Below are positions 1 to 6,888 of a stretch of 42,666 bases of DNA, in pieces. Both the position numbers and the translations under genes were made by a program. This DNA is from Phycisphaeraceae bacterium. Its GTDB lineage: Bacteria > Planctomycetota > Phycisphaerae > Phycisphaerales > Phycisphaeraceae. Numbering within the stretch: the first letter of the stretch is position 1; the number at the start of each line of letters is the position of its first letter. The DNA lies in assembly GCA_019634195.1 (NCBI GenBank), contig JAHQVV010000185.1:1-42666 (forward strand), given 5' to 3'. The notes beneath the pieces are model-generated. The model ran no database searches, was not told where the DNA came from, and saw nothing but the letters and a program-made list of their open reading frames with translations.

Positions 1-53
1 CGCTGGCGCCCGAGCACCCGGCGATCGAAGCGCTCTGGGCAAAGCTACAGTAA
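1..53 (+). pseudogene. 3' end of a second copy of the TPR gene (partial)
   Basis: Read on the + strand from base 3, this segment encodes LAPEHPAIEALWAKLQ followed by TAA at 51-53. That is the C-terminus of the minus-strand TPR protein at 139-1248, with one change (Arg to Trp, AGG to TGG). The two copies therefore face each other tail to tail. The rest of the copy, if it exists, lies outside the window. It may be a real inverted duplication, a short duplicated fragment, or a hairpin assembly artefact at a contig end. The sequence alone cannot separate these. Confidence 0.5.
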
Positions 54-191
54 GCCTTTCCGAGCACGAAGCGCAAGCGTGTGACCCCAGCGCTCTGTGA
101 CTTGAGGTCACTCGCTTGCGCTTCGTGCTCGGAAAGGCTTACTGTAGCTTTGCCCTGAGCGCTTCGATCGCCGGGTGCTCGGGCGCCAGCG
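1..191. repeat. Large inverted repeat at the window edge
   Basis: Bases 1-79 are the reverse complement of 113-191 with a single mismatch (base 36 against 156). The similarity resumes after a T/T mismatch as GTGACC (81-86) facing GGTCAC (106-111), leaving a loop of about 19 bases. The arms include the last 17 codons of the TPR gene plus about 26 bases downstream. The repeat may continue beyond base 1. It could also act as a strong bidirectional terminator. Confidence 0.85.
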
Positions 192-1248
192 TCTGCAGGT
201 TGTGCAGCGAGACCTTGGCCGCGTCGGTACGCTTGGCCTTGACCTGCCAGTTGGCGAGCAGCGCGGTGAAGTCGGCGAGGGTCTCGTCTTTGCGTTGTTC
301 GGACAGCCGGTGCGCTTCGGTGATGGACTGGAGGTAGTCGACGGCCGCGTCGAGCTGGCCTGCGCGTTCGTAGAGCTTGGCGCGCAGCCGGGCGGACTCG
401 ATCCGCCAGAGCGCAGCGGGGAACTCGCTCCAGGTATAGCCCAGCATGGTGATCGCGTCGTTGTCGCGGTCGGCGTCCATGTAGATGCGCGCCTTCTGGA
501 TGTGGTAGGCGGCGCTGTCGGCGTTGCTGTCGAGCTTGGCCATCTTGATCGCGCGGTCGACCCACGACAGCGCCTCGGCGGTGTCGCCCCCGACCGCCGC
601 GACGTCGGCCAGGCCAGCGTAGGCCTGGTGCTTGTAGTTCGTGTCTTCGCCGGGGCCACGGGCCTCGGCCGCGCGCTTGAACATCTGCTCCGCGTCATCG
701 GGTTCGTTCAGCGAGAGGCGCAGCCGGCCCAGCGCCGCGTAGACCTCGCTGTCCGCTTGGTCGTCGGCTGCGGCCACGGCCTGCTGGTAGTGCGACAACG
801 CCTGCTCGATACGCCCGAGCTTCGCGGCGCAGAGGCCGGCCATCTTGCACAGCTCAAACGCGCCCTCGCCGTAGCCCAGCGCCTTGTCCCAGGCGGCGTA
901 GGCCTTGCCCCACTGCTTGAGCCCCATGCGTGTCTGGGCGAGCAGCACGTAGCCGCCCTGCTGTTCCGGGTATTGTTCCGTGAAGGCGCGGGCCTGCGCG
1001 GCTAGGCGCGAGAGGTCCTGCTTCTCCTGCAACGCTTTCTGAAAAGCCTGCTGCAGGACGGCGAGTTCTTGATCGATCTCTTCCTGCGTGGCGGGTGGCG
1101 GGTTGACCGTGCCGCTGTCGCCGCGGTTGGCGGCGAAGTAGATCACCGCGGCGATGGCCAACGCCAAGATGGCCAGCACGATTCTGAATTCGGTTTTGAT
1201 AAAACCGGTTCGATTCAACGCGCGTCGTTGTGTCGTTTTTTGTTTCAC
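139..1248 (-). CDS. Membrane-anchored TPR-repeat protein
   Basis: The product is 369 residues from a GTG start. The N-terminus is basic and is followed by one hydrophobic segment at about residues 22-40 (VLAILALAIAAVIYFAA), so the protein is probably anchored in the inner membrane with its bulk outside the cytoplasm. From about residue 60 onward it has repeated helical Ala/Leu-rich units of the TPR type, with recurring AY..LG or AY.GLA signatures around residues 105-340. TPR solenoids mediate protein-protein contacts, and nothing here identifies the partner. The stop at 139-141 lies inside the right arm of the edge inverted repeat. The family assignment (TPR) is firm; the biological role is unknown. 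Confidence 0.8.
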   Translation of the reverse strand: MKQKTTQRRALNRTGFIKTEFRIVLAILALAIAAVIYFAANRGDSGTVNPPPATQEEIDQELAVLQQAFQKALQEKQDLSRLAAQARAFTEQYPEQQGGYVLLAQTRMGLKQWGKAYAAWDKALGYGEGAFELCKMAGLCAAKLGRIEQALSHYQQAVAAADDQADSEVYAALGRLRLSLNEPDDAEQMFKRAAEARGPGEDTNYKHQAYAGLADVAAVGGDTAEALSWVDRAIKMAKLDSNADSAAYHIQKARIYMDADRDNDAITMLGYTWSEFPAALWRIESARLRAKLYERAGQLDAAVDYLQSITEAHRLSEQRKDETLADFTALLANWQVKAKRTDAAKVSLHNLQTLAPEHPAIEALRAKLQ

Positions 1249-1325
1249 CCGCGCAGCGTATCACATCGTTCCTGCGTGTACGAGCAATGCCTTAGGCGGG
1301 ATGGCTATCCCACCTTTGATGTATA

Positions 1326-1526
1326 TCAGACCGAGACATCGGCCTTGGCGGGCTGTGGCGACCGCGGCGTGCTTGGCACTTGCTCGCCGCTGGGCGGCAC
1401 CTCGTGGTAGACGCTCGGCGCGATCGGCGTCTCGGGGGCCGGGGCGCGCCACGGCTGGCGGGCCAGGGCCCCGGAGATGAGCAGCCCGATGTAGACCGCG
1501 ACGCTGTATCGAACCCAGCTTGACAT
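1326..1526 (-). CDS. Small single-pass membrane peptide, hypothetical
   Basis: The product is 66 residues from the ATG at 1526, with AGAGG just upstream. Residues 5-21 form one hydrophobic segment (VRYSVAVYIGLLISGAL). A Pro-rich, polar tail follows (PWRAPAPETPIAPS...). An upstream extension of the same frame is possible but looks non-coding. The gene is divergent from the pterin gene at 1634. I do not recognise a family. It could be a genuine small membrane protein or a chance reading frame. Confidence 0.4.
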   Translation of the reverse strand: MSSWVRYSVAVYIGLLISGALARQPWRAPAPETPIAPSVYHEVPPSGEQVPSTPRSPQPAKADVSV

Positions 1527-1621
1527 GCCTCTAGTCACCGATTCACCTGGATGGGGGGCAAGACGATTGCCCGATTCCTTTGCGATACGACTGTTCGGAG
1601 CCAGCCTAACCGTTACAGACC

Positions 1622-1627
1622 TATACT
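1622..1627 (+). promoter_or_regulatory. -10 box giving an apparently leaderless transcript
   Basis: TATACT sits only six bases before the ATG at 1634. A transcript starting the usual 6-8 bases after the -10 would begin at or next to the start codon, and there is no Shine-Dalgarno sequence. No good -35 is visible 16-18 bases upstream. Confidence 0.4.
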
Positions 1628-1633
1628 CCCGCC

Positions 1634-2431
1634 ATGCTCGAGTTGTCACGCACGGTTCGGTTTTGCCTGTCCGGGGAGATCGGCGACCTCGCGTCGCCAC
1701 GGGACAACACGTTCAGCGCCTGGCCGGCGATGCGCGGGCTGGGGCGGTACTACGAGTTGGGCGTGACCTGCAAGGGCGAGGCGGACCCGCGGACGGGCTA
1801 CTTCATCAACATCAAGACGATCGACCAGGTGGTACGCGACCACGTGCTGCCGATGCTGACCGAGCGGATCTCGGACGAGTCGGTCGCCGCGGCGACGCCG
1901 ATGGGCGGGCTGATGCGCCGCGTGTTCGGAGCGATCAACCCGCCCTTGAATGAAACCGTCGCGCAGGCCCGATTGGTCTTGACCCCGACGCTGAGCCTTG
2001 CGATCGAAAGGAACGACATGGACCACGTGATCATCCGGCAGCAGTACGAGTTCTCCGCGGCGCACCGGCTGCACGTGCCGACCATGAGTGATGACGAGAA
2101 CCGGGCGACCTTCGGCAAGTGCAACAACCCCGCGGGCCACGGCCACAACTACCGCGTGGAGGTCGCGGCGCGCTGCCCGATCGATGCGCAGGGCACGACG
2201 CTGCGGCCCGCCGAGTTGGACGCGGTGGTTGACCGCGAGGCGATCGAGAAGCTGGACCACAAGCACCTGAACGTCGATGTGCCCGAGTTCGCGGGGCTCA
2301 ACCCCTCGGTCGAACACATCGTCAAGGTCGTCTGGCAGATGCTCGACGGCGAGCTGCCCGGCGGCGCGACGCTCGACGAGGTGAAGGTCTGGGAGACCGG
2401 CAAGACGGTGTGCGCGTACCGCGGGGATTGA
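1634..2431 (+). CDS. Tandem-domain 6-pyruvoyl-tetrahydropterin synthase family protein
   Basis: The product is 265 residues made of two PTPS/QueD-fold halves. The C-terminal half (about 130-265) is complete. It has FSAAHRL, the FGKCNNPAGHGHNY block with the catalytic Cys and two zinc-ligand His, LDHKHLN, a PSVEHI segment with the conserved Glu, and VWETGKT. These blocks resemble the animal PTPS enzymes more than E. coli QueD. The N-terminal half (about 1-115) aligns in pattern (LGRYYELGV matching HGHNYRVEV) but lacks the zinc His and the Cys, so it is probably structural. The usual substrate is 7,8-dihydroneopterin triphosphate, on the way to tetrahydropterins or queuosine. Family certain; exact product (6-pyruvoyl- or 6-carboxy-tetrahydropterin) not settled. 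Confidence 0.88.
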   Translation: MLELSRTVRFCLSGEIGDLASPRDNTFSAWPAMRGLGRYYELGVTCKGEADPRTGYFINIKTIDQVVRDHVLPMLTERISDESVAAATPMGGLMRRVFGAINPPLNETVAQARLVLTPTLSLAIERNDMDHVIIRQQYEFSAAHRLHVPTMSDDENRATFGKCNNPAGHGHNYRVEVAARCPIDAQGTTLRPAELDAVVDREAIEKLDHKHLNVDVPEFAGLNPSVEHIVKVVWQMLDGELPGGATLDEVKVWETGKTVCAYRGD

Positions 2432-2445
2432 TTTCGACGGCACCC

Positions 2446-2538
2446 GGTAGGACAGGCATTCCTGCCTGTCGACGGCGTAGCCGAATCAATTTGTGATAGG
2501 CCTTCGGCCTAGTGACAGGCAGGAATGCCTGTCCTACC
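2446..2538. repeat. Compound palindromic intergenic repeat (GGTAGGACAGG type)
   Basis: A perfect 25-base inverted repeat has arms at 2446-2470 and 2514-2538. Between them lies a second, smaller hairpin (TAGGCC TTC GGCCTA, 2497-2511). The element fills almost the whole gap between the PTPS gene and the release-factor-like gene. It has the architecture of a mobile palindromic or REP-like unit and could end transcription in both directions. Confidence 0.85.
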
Positions 2539-2563
2539 CGTCATTCTGATGTAGCCTTGGGCC

Positions 2564-3064
2564 ATGCACCCTGCCGCCCTGGATCATGATGCGTTGCTGA
2601 AGGACTGCACGGTCACGTCCGGCCGATCGTCCGGCCCCGGCGGGCAGAACCGCAACAAGGTTGAGACCGCGATCCGGATCACCCACGACCCCACGGGCCT
2701 GATCGCGAGCGCGACCGAGCGCCGCCACAAGGGACAGAACAAGCAGCAGGCGCTGTTTCGATTGCGCGTGAAGCTGGCGGTGCAGGTGCGCGAGCCGGCC
2801 GACCCCGGCGGACCAGCAAGTGAATGTTGGGCGTTGCGCGTCAAAGACAAGAAGCTGCTGATCAACCCGTCGCACGAGGATTTCCCGGCTCTGCTCGCAG
2901 AAGGGCTGGACCGCATCGCGGTGATGCAGCACGATGTCTCGGCCGCGGCGGAGGCGTTGGGTGTGTCGACGTCGCAGCTGCTGAAGCTGGTCAAGCACGA
3001 GCCGGAGGCGTTGTCATCTCTGAATCGGGCGCGCCAAGCACGTGGCCTGCGTCCACTGCGATGA
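2564..3064 (+). CDS. Class I release-factor-like GGQ domain protein
   Basis: The product is 166 residues. SGRSSGPGGQNRNKVETAI at about 19-37 is the peptidyl-tRNA hydrolysis domain signature, with GGQ at residues 26-28. Basic residues follow (ERRHKGQNKQQAL), as in the domain-3 proteins related to ArfB/YaeJ and RF homologues. The codon-recognition domains of RF1 and RF2 are missing, so this is not a standard termination factor. Members of this family release stalled ribosomes by hydrolysing peptidyl-tRNA, but the long C-terminal part (about 75-166) is not the short basic tail of ArfB. Function is inferred from the catalytic motif. Confidence 0.8.
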   Translation: MHPAALDHDALLKDCTVTSGRSSGPGGQNRNKVETAIRITHDPTGLIASATERRHKGQNKQQALFRLRVKLAVQVREPADPGGPASECWALRVKDKKLLINPSHEDFPALLAEGLDRIAVMQHDVSAAAEALGVSTSQLLKLVKHEPEALSSLNRARQARGLRPLR

Positions 3065-3102
3065 CACGGGACGCTTCGCGTCTGCCGCTAAACGATCGTG
3101 CT

Positions 3103-5517
3103 TCAGATCCCCGCGCCTTCGTAGTGCGCGGTGTTGAGGTGGCAGGCGATCATCTGGATCAGTTTGTGGCGGTCGATGGGCTTGCTGAGGTAGTCGTTGC
3201 AGCCGGCGGCGAGGCACTTATTGCGGTCCTCGCTGGAGGCGTGGGCGGTCAGCGCGATGATGGGTCGGTCGTAGCCCGCGTCGCGGAGCTGGGTGGCTGC
3301 GTTGTAGCCGTCGAGCACGGGCATCTGCATGTCCATGAGGATGACATCGAAGGGCTGGTTGTCTTGCAGGGCCTGGAGGGCCGCTTCTTTGCCGACCTCG
3401 CCGTTCTCTGCGAGCACGGTGGCTGCGCCGGCCTTGCGGATGAAGTGCTGGAAGAGCCGCTGGTTGTCCGGCCCGTCCTCGACGATGAGGATGCGCGTGC
3501 CGTGCAGGGTGTCGGCGGTGGTCGGGGCTGTGGTTGCCGGGCTTGGCTCGGTGGGCGAGGCGTGATCCGTGGTTTCGATGCGGAAGGTGGCGGTGAAGGT
3601 CGAGCCCTGGCCGGGGGCGGAGGTGCTGACGAGCTCGCCGCCGAGCATCTTGCAGAGGTTGGTGCAGATTGCCAGGCCCAGCCCGGTGCCGCCGAACTTC
3701 CGTGTGGTGGATTCGTCGGCCTGGCTGAAGGGCTTGAAGAGCTTGGTCATCTGCTCGTCAGTGATGCCGATACCGGTATCGCTGACGTCGCATTTCAGGC
3801 ATGCCGTGCCGTTGTCGTCGGGCTCGATGCTTACGGCTAAGCCAACCTCGCCCTGCTCGGTGAACTTGATCGCGTTGCCGATGAGGTTGATGAGCACCTG
3901 TCGGACGCGCGTGGGGTCGGTCTTGATGTACTCGGGCAGCTTGCTGTTGGCCTTGAAGCCTAGGCGGATGCCGCGCTCGTCCGCTTTGGGCGCCATGAGG
4001 TCGGTGACGCTTTGGAATAGTTCTGCTGGGTCGCAGGTGATTTGTTCGACCGCGAGCTTGCCGGCCTCGATCTTAGAGAGGTCCAGGACGTCGTTGAGGA
4101 CGCTCAGGAGGTGCTTGCCGCTGCGTCGGATGGTCTGGGCGTGGTTGCGTTTGTCGGCCTCGGTCTGCCCGCCGTCGAGCAGGAGGTCCGCGTAACCGAG
4201 GATCGCGTTCATCGGGGTGCGGATCTCGTGGCTCATGTTGGCGAGGAAGGCGCTCTTGGCGGCGCTGGCCTTCTGGGCCTGGTCGCGTGCCTGCTCGAGC
4301 TGCTGCTGCGCGGTTTTCTGCTCGTGGATATCGACGTGCAGGCCGACCATGCGTGTGACTTTACCGTTCTCGTCGCGTTCAACGGCTTCGCCGACGTCCA
4401 GGACCCATTGCCAATCCCCGGCCTTGTTCTTCACGCGGATCTCGCAGGTGTAGCGTTCACTCTCGCCTTGGAAATACGCTTCCAATGCTGCCATCGCGCG
4501 TTTCAGGTCTTCGGGCTCGGTCAGGTCGGTCCAGGACTGCAGCGTCATCGGCAGCTCACCGGGTTCGTAGCCGAGCATCGTGAACCATGTCTCGGAGAAA
4601 TAGGTCTGATCCGTTTCGACGAGCCAGTCCCAGAGGCCCGACCGTGATGCCTGCAGCGCGAACTCCAGGCGGTGTTTTTGTTCCTCGAGCTCGCGCGCGG
4701 AGGCTTTGCGTTTTGAGATATCACTGATCGACCCGGCCATGCGGATGGGGTTGCCCAGCTCGTCCCATTGGGCCTGGCCCGCGGCGTGGCACCAGACGTA
4801 GTGCCCGTCTTTGTGCCGCAGCCGGTACTCCACGTCGTAGGGCTCTTGCTGTTCGATGTGGCGCTTGAGCTTGCCAAGCGTGCGCTCTTTGTCTTGCGGG
4901 TGCAGGCGGGAGACAAAGTCGTCGAGGACCGGGTCGGCTTCATCGGCCGTGTAGCCGATCAGCTCCTTGAACCTTGGCGACCAGTAGAGCTGGTCGGTCT
5001 TGCAGTCCCAGTCCCAGATACCGCTGGCGTTGCCCGCGACGAGCAGCTTAAAACGCTCGTTGGCTATTTTGAGCTTCTCGTCGGCGGACTTCTGAGCGGT
5101 GATGTCCGAGAAGGTGACGGTCAAGCCATCGCCGCACCTGGCGGCTTTGATGCTGGACCAGTGGTTTAGGCCGTCGTGGTGTTCGGTGTAGAAGGGCGCG
5201 CCGGTCTCGACGACCTTGATGTACGCGTCGAAGAGCCCGGCCTCCTTGTTGCCCGGGAAGGCATTGAGCATCGTTTGCCCGAGCAGTTGGGCCGAGGTCT
5301 GGCCGACGATCTCCTCGCACTTGCGGTTGACGAACTCGACCGCGAAATCGACGACCCGCCTCTGGTCGTCGCGGACCGAGGAGAACAGGATGACCCCGTC
5401 CAGCGAGCTGTCAAGCACACTGGCGAGGAGATCGGCTTGGTTATTGGAGCTGTATTTCGCGTGCATGTATGGCGCGATCATAGAATCGGCGCCCCCGCCC
5501 GAACCGCTAATCGGCAC
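3103..5517 (-). CDS. Hybrid sensor histidine kinase with PAS repeats and C-terminal receiver
   Basis: The product is 804 residues from GTG; ATG starts at residues 13 (base 5481) and 18 are equally plausible. No membrane segment is seen, so it is a cytoplasmic sensor. In order it has three PAS/PAC modules (about 28-140, 155-270 and 283-402; each ends with a motif like SDIT, SDISKRK or VDIHEQK), then HisKA with SHEIRTPMNAIL (His430). The ATPase domain follows (N box LIGNAIKF around Asn548, DTGIGI at 580, GGTGLGLAI at 609). A receiver domain comes last (about 675-795), with the phospho-acceptor Asp729 in LMDMQMP and Lys779. All catalytic residues are present. There is no adjacent output regulator; the stand-alone Hpt protein at 23707 is a conceivable but unproven relay partner. 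The gene is divergent from the HD-GYP gene at 5625. Confidence 0.93.
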   Translation of the reverse strand: MPISGSGGGADSMIAPYMHAKYSSNNQADLLASVLDSSLDGVILFSSVRDDQRRVVDFAVEFVNRKCEEIVGQTSAQLLGQTMLNAFPGNKEAGLFDAYIKVVETGAPFYTEHHDGLNHWSSIKAARCGDGLTVTFSDITAQKSADEKLKIANERFKLLVAGNASGIWDWDCKTDQLYWSPRFKELIGYTADEADPVLDDFVSRLHPQDKERTLGKLKRHIEQQEPYDVEYRLRHKDGHYVWCHAAGQAQWDELGNPIRMAGSISDISKRKASARELEEQKHRLEFALQASRSGLWDWLVETDQTYFSETWFTMLGYEPGELPMTLQSWTDLTEPEDLKRAMAALEAYFQGESERYTCEIRVKNKAGDWQWVLDVGEAVERDENGKVTRMVGLHVDIHEQKTAQQQLEQARDQAQKASAAKSAFLANMSHEIRTPMNAILGYADLLLDGGQTEADKRNHAQTIRRSGKHLLSVLNDVLDLSKIEAGKLAVEQITCDPAELFQSVTDLMAPKADERGIRLGFKANSKLPEYIKTDPTRVRQVLINLIGNAIKFTEQGEVGLAVSIEPDDNGTACLKCDVSDTGIGITDEQMTKLFKPFSQADESTTRKFGGTGLGLAICTNLCKMLGGELVSTSAPGQGSTFTATFRIETTDHASPTEPSPATTAPTTADTLHGTRILIVEDGPDNQRLFQHFIRKAGAATVLAENGEVGKEAALQALQDNQPFDVILMDMQMPVLDGYNAATQLRDAGYDRPIIALTAHASSEDRNKCLAAGCNDYLSKPIDRHKLIQMIACHLNTAHYEGAGI

Positions 5518-5624
5518 AAACGGAACGAGACTTCACCAGTCGGTCGAATCCGCAGTGGCACCCTAACCCGCAGCGGTGCAGTAGTCGATGTAACCGGAGC
5601 AGGACCTTGCTACCGAGACCGCTG

Positions 5625-6830
5625 ATGCTTCGTGTGGATATCAAATCTGCCCGGCCGGAAATGACCCTGGCGTTGCCCGTGATGAACCCGCGGCTGCCGG
5701 GGCACCAGCTCTTGCGTATCGGCTACGAGCTGACGCCGAGCGTGATCGAGAGGCTCGACGAGATGCGCGTCCGCACGATCTGGGTGGACTACCCGAGCCT
5801 GTCCTTTATTAGCAAGTACGTGGACCCCAAGTCTATGGCCATCCGCGCCAACGTGGTCTCGCAGATGCAGCACACCTTCGAGGCCTTGCAGCAGACCTCC
5901 GCTGCCAAGCTCAACTACGACGCCTACACCGACACGATCTCCCGCCTGGTCGACAGCGTGATCTCCAACCCCGAGGCCGCGCTGTTCATCGGCGACCTGT
6001 GCGAACAAGAGAGCGGCGACGAATTGATGCGCTCCGGCTCGTCGGTGACCTACCTCAGTGTCCTGCTCGGGCTCAAGCTCGAGGGCTACCTCATCAAGCA
6101 GCGCAAGCACGTGACCGAGCCCGAGCGCGCCAAGCACGTCGTCCCGCTGGGCGTCGGCGCGATGCTGCACGACATCGGCGTCACGATGCTTCCTAAAGAA
6201 GTGGTGGCCCGCTACCAGGAAACACACGACGAGGCCGACCCCGCCTGGCGAGAGCATCCTGCGCTGGGCTTCCGCGCGGTGCGCGGCCGGATCGAGCCTA
6301 CCGCGGCGACCGTCGTCCTGCACCACCACCAGCGGTACGACGGCAACGGCTACGCGGGCAAGGACTTCCCCGCCCAGAGGGGCGAGGGCATCCATATCTT
6401 TGCGCGCATCGCGGCGGTCGCGGATGTGTTTACACGCCTGAGTAACCCGGCTGACGGCGAGACGATGCCGCAGGTCTGGGCCTTGGCCGTGATGCTTAGT
6501 GAAAAGCTCCGCGGCCGCTTTGACCCCAACGTCCTGCGGGCCTTGGTCGAGGTCGTCCCGCCCTACCCCCCGGGCAGCCGGGTCACGCTCAGCGACGGCA
6601 GCGAGGCGGTTGTCATCGACCACGATATCAACAACCCCTGCAACCCCACCGTGCAGCGCCTGCCCGGCAACGAGCTGCCCGCGCCCGGCGAAGCGCTTGG
6701 CGAGAGCATCGACCTCCGCGAGGTGGAGACGCTGAGCATCGTTGCCTGCGACGGGAAACGCACCGAGGCATACAACTTCGGCCCCGAAACCATCCCGGGC
6801 AACCGCGAGGCGATGTTCGGCTGGGCGTGA
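5625..6830 (+). CDS. HD-GYP domain protein (degenerate c-di-GMP phosphodiesterase type)
   Basis: The product is 401 residues from the ATG; a TTG six codons upstream is possible. The N-terminal segment (about 5-60; ARPEMTLALPV...GHQLLRIG...RVRTIWVDY) matches the module that commonly precedes HD-GYP domains. The HD-GYP core (about 130-315) has MLHDIG (His182, Asp183), EHPALG, VLHHHQRYDGNGYAG and AVADVFTRL. The tail PPYPPGSRVTLSDGSEAVV is typical of the family. Two departures are notable: the usual His-Ser at the start of the domain is Ser-Ser (about 139-140), and the HDIGK lysine and the Pro of GYP are replaced. Metal binding may be altered. The likely role is c-di-GMP turnover or sensing; activity is uncertain. 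Confidence 0.85.
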   Translation: MLRVDIKSARPEMTLALPVMNPRLPGHQLLRIGYELTPSVIERLDEMRVRTIWVDYPSLSFISKYVDPKSMAIRANVVSQMQHTFEALQQTSAAKLNYDAYTDTISRLVDSVISNPEAALFIGDLCEQESGDELMRSGSSVTYLSVLLGLKLEGYLIKQRKHVTEPERAKHVVPLGVGAMLHDIGVTMLPKEVVARYQETHDEADPAWREHPALGFRAVRGRIEPTAATVVLHHHQRYDGNGYAGKDFPAQRGEGIHIFARIAAVADVFTRLSNPADGETMPQVWALAVMLSEKLRGRFDPNVLRALVEVVPPYPPGSRVTLSDGSEAVVIDHDINNPCNPTVQRLPGNELPAPGEALGESIDLREVETLSIVACDGKRTEAYNFGPETIPGNREAMFGWA

Positions 6831-6888
6831 TCAGCGTTCCGTCGCATATCCAAGCCGCTGCGCACATCGTTCCGATAAGAACCGGACG

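Noticed and set aside
2824-3840. 338-codon open frame on the + strand
   Set aside because: It covers the end of the release-factor-like gene out of frame and lies antisense to the receiver and ATPase domains of the histidine kinase. It has no recognisable motif.
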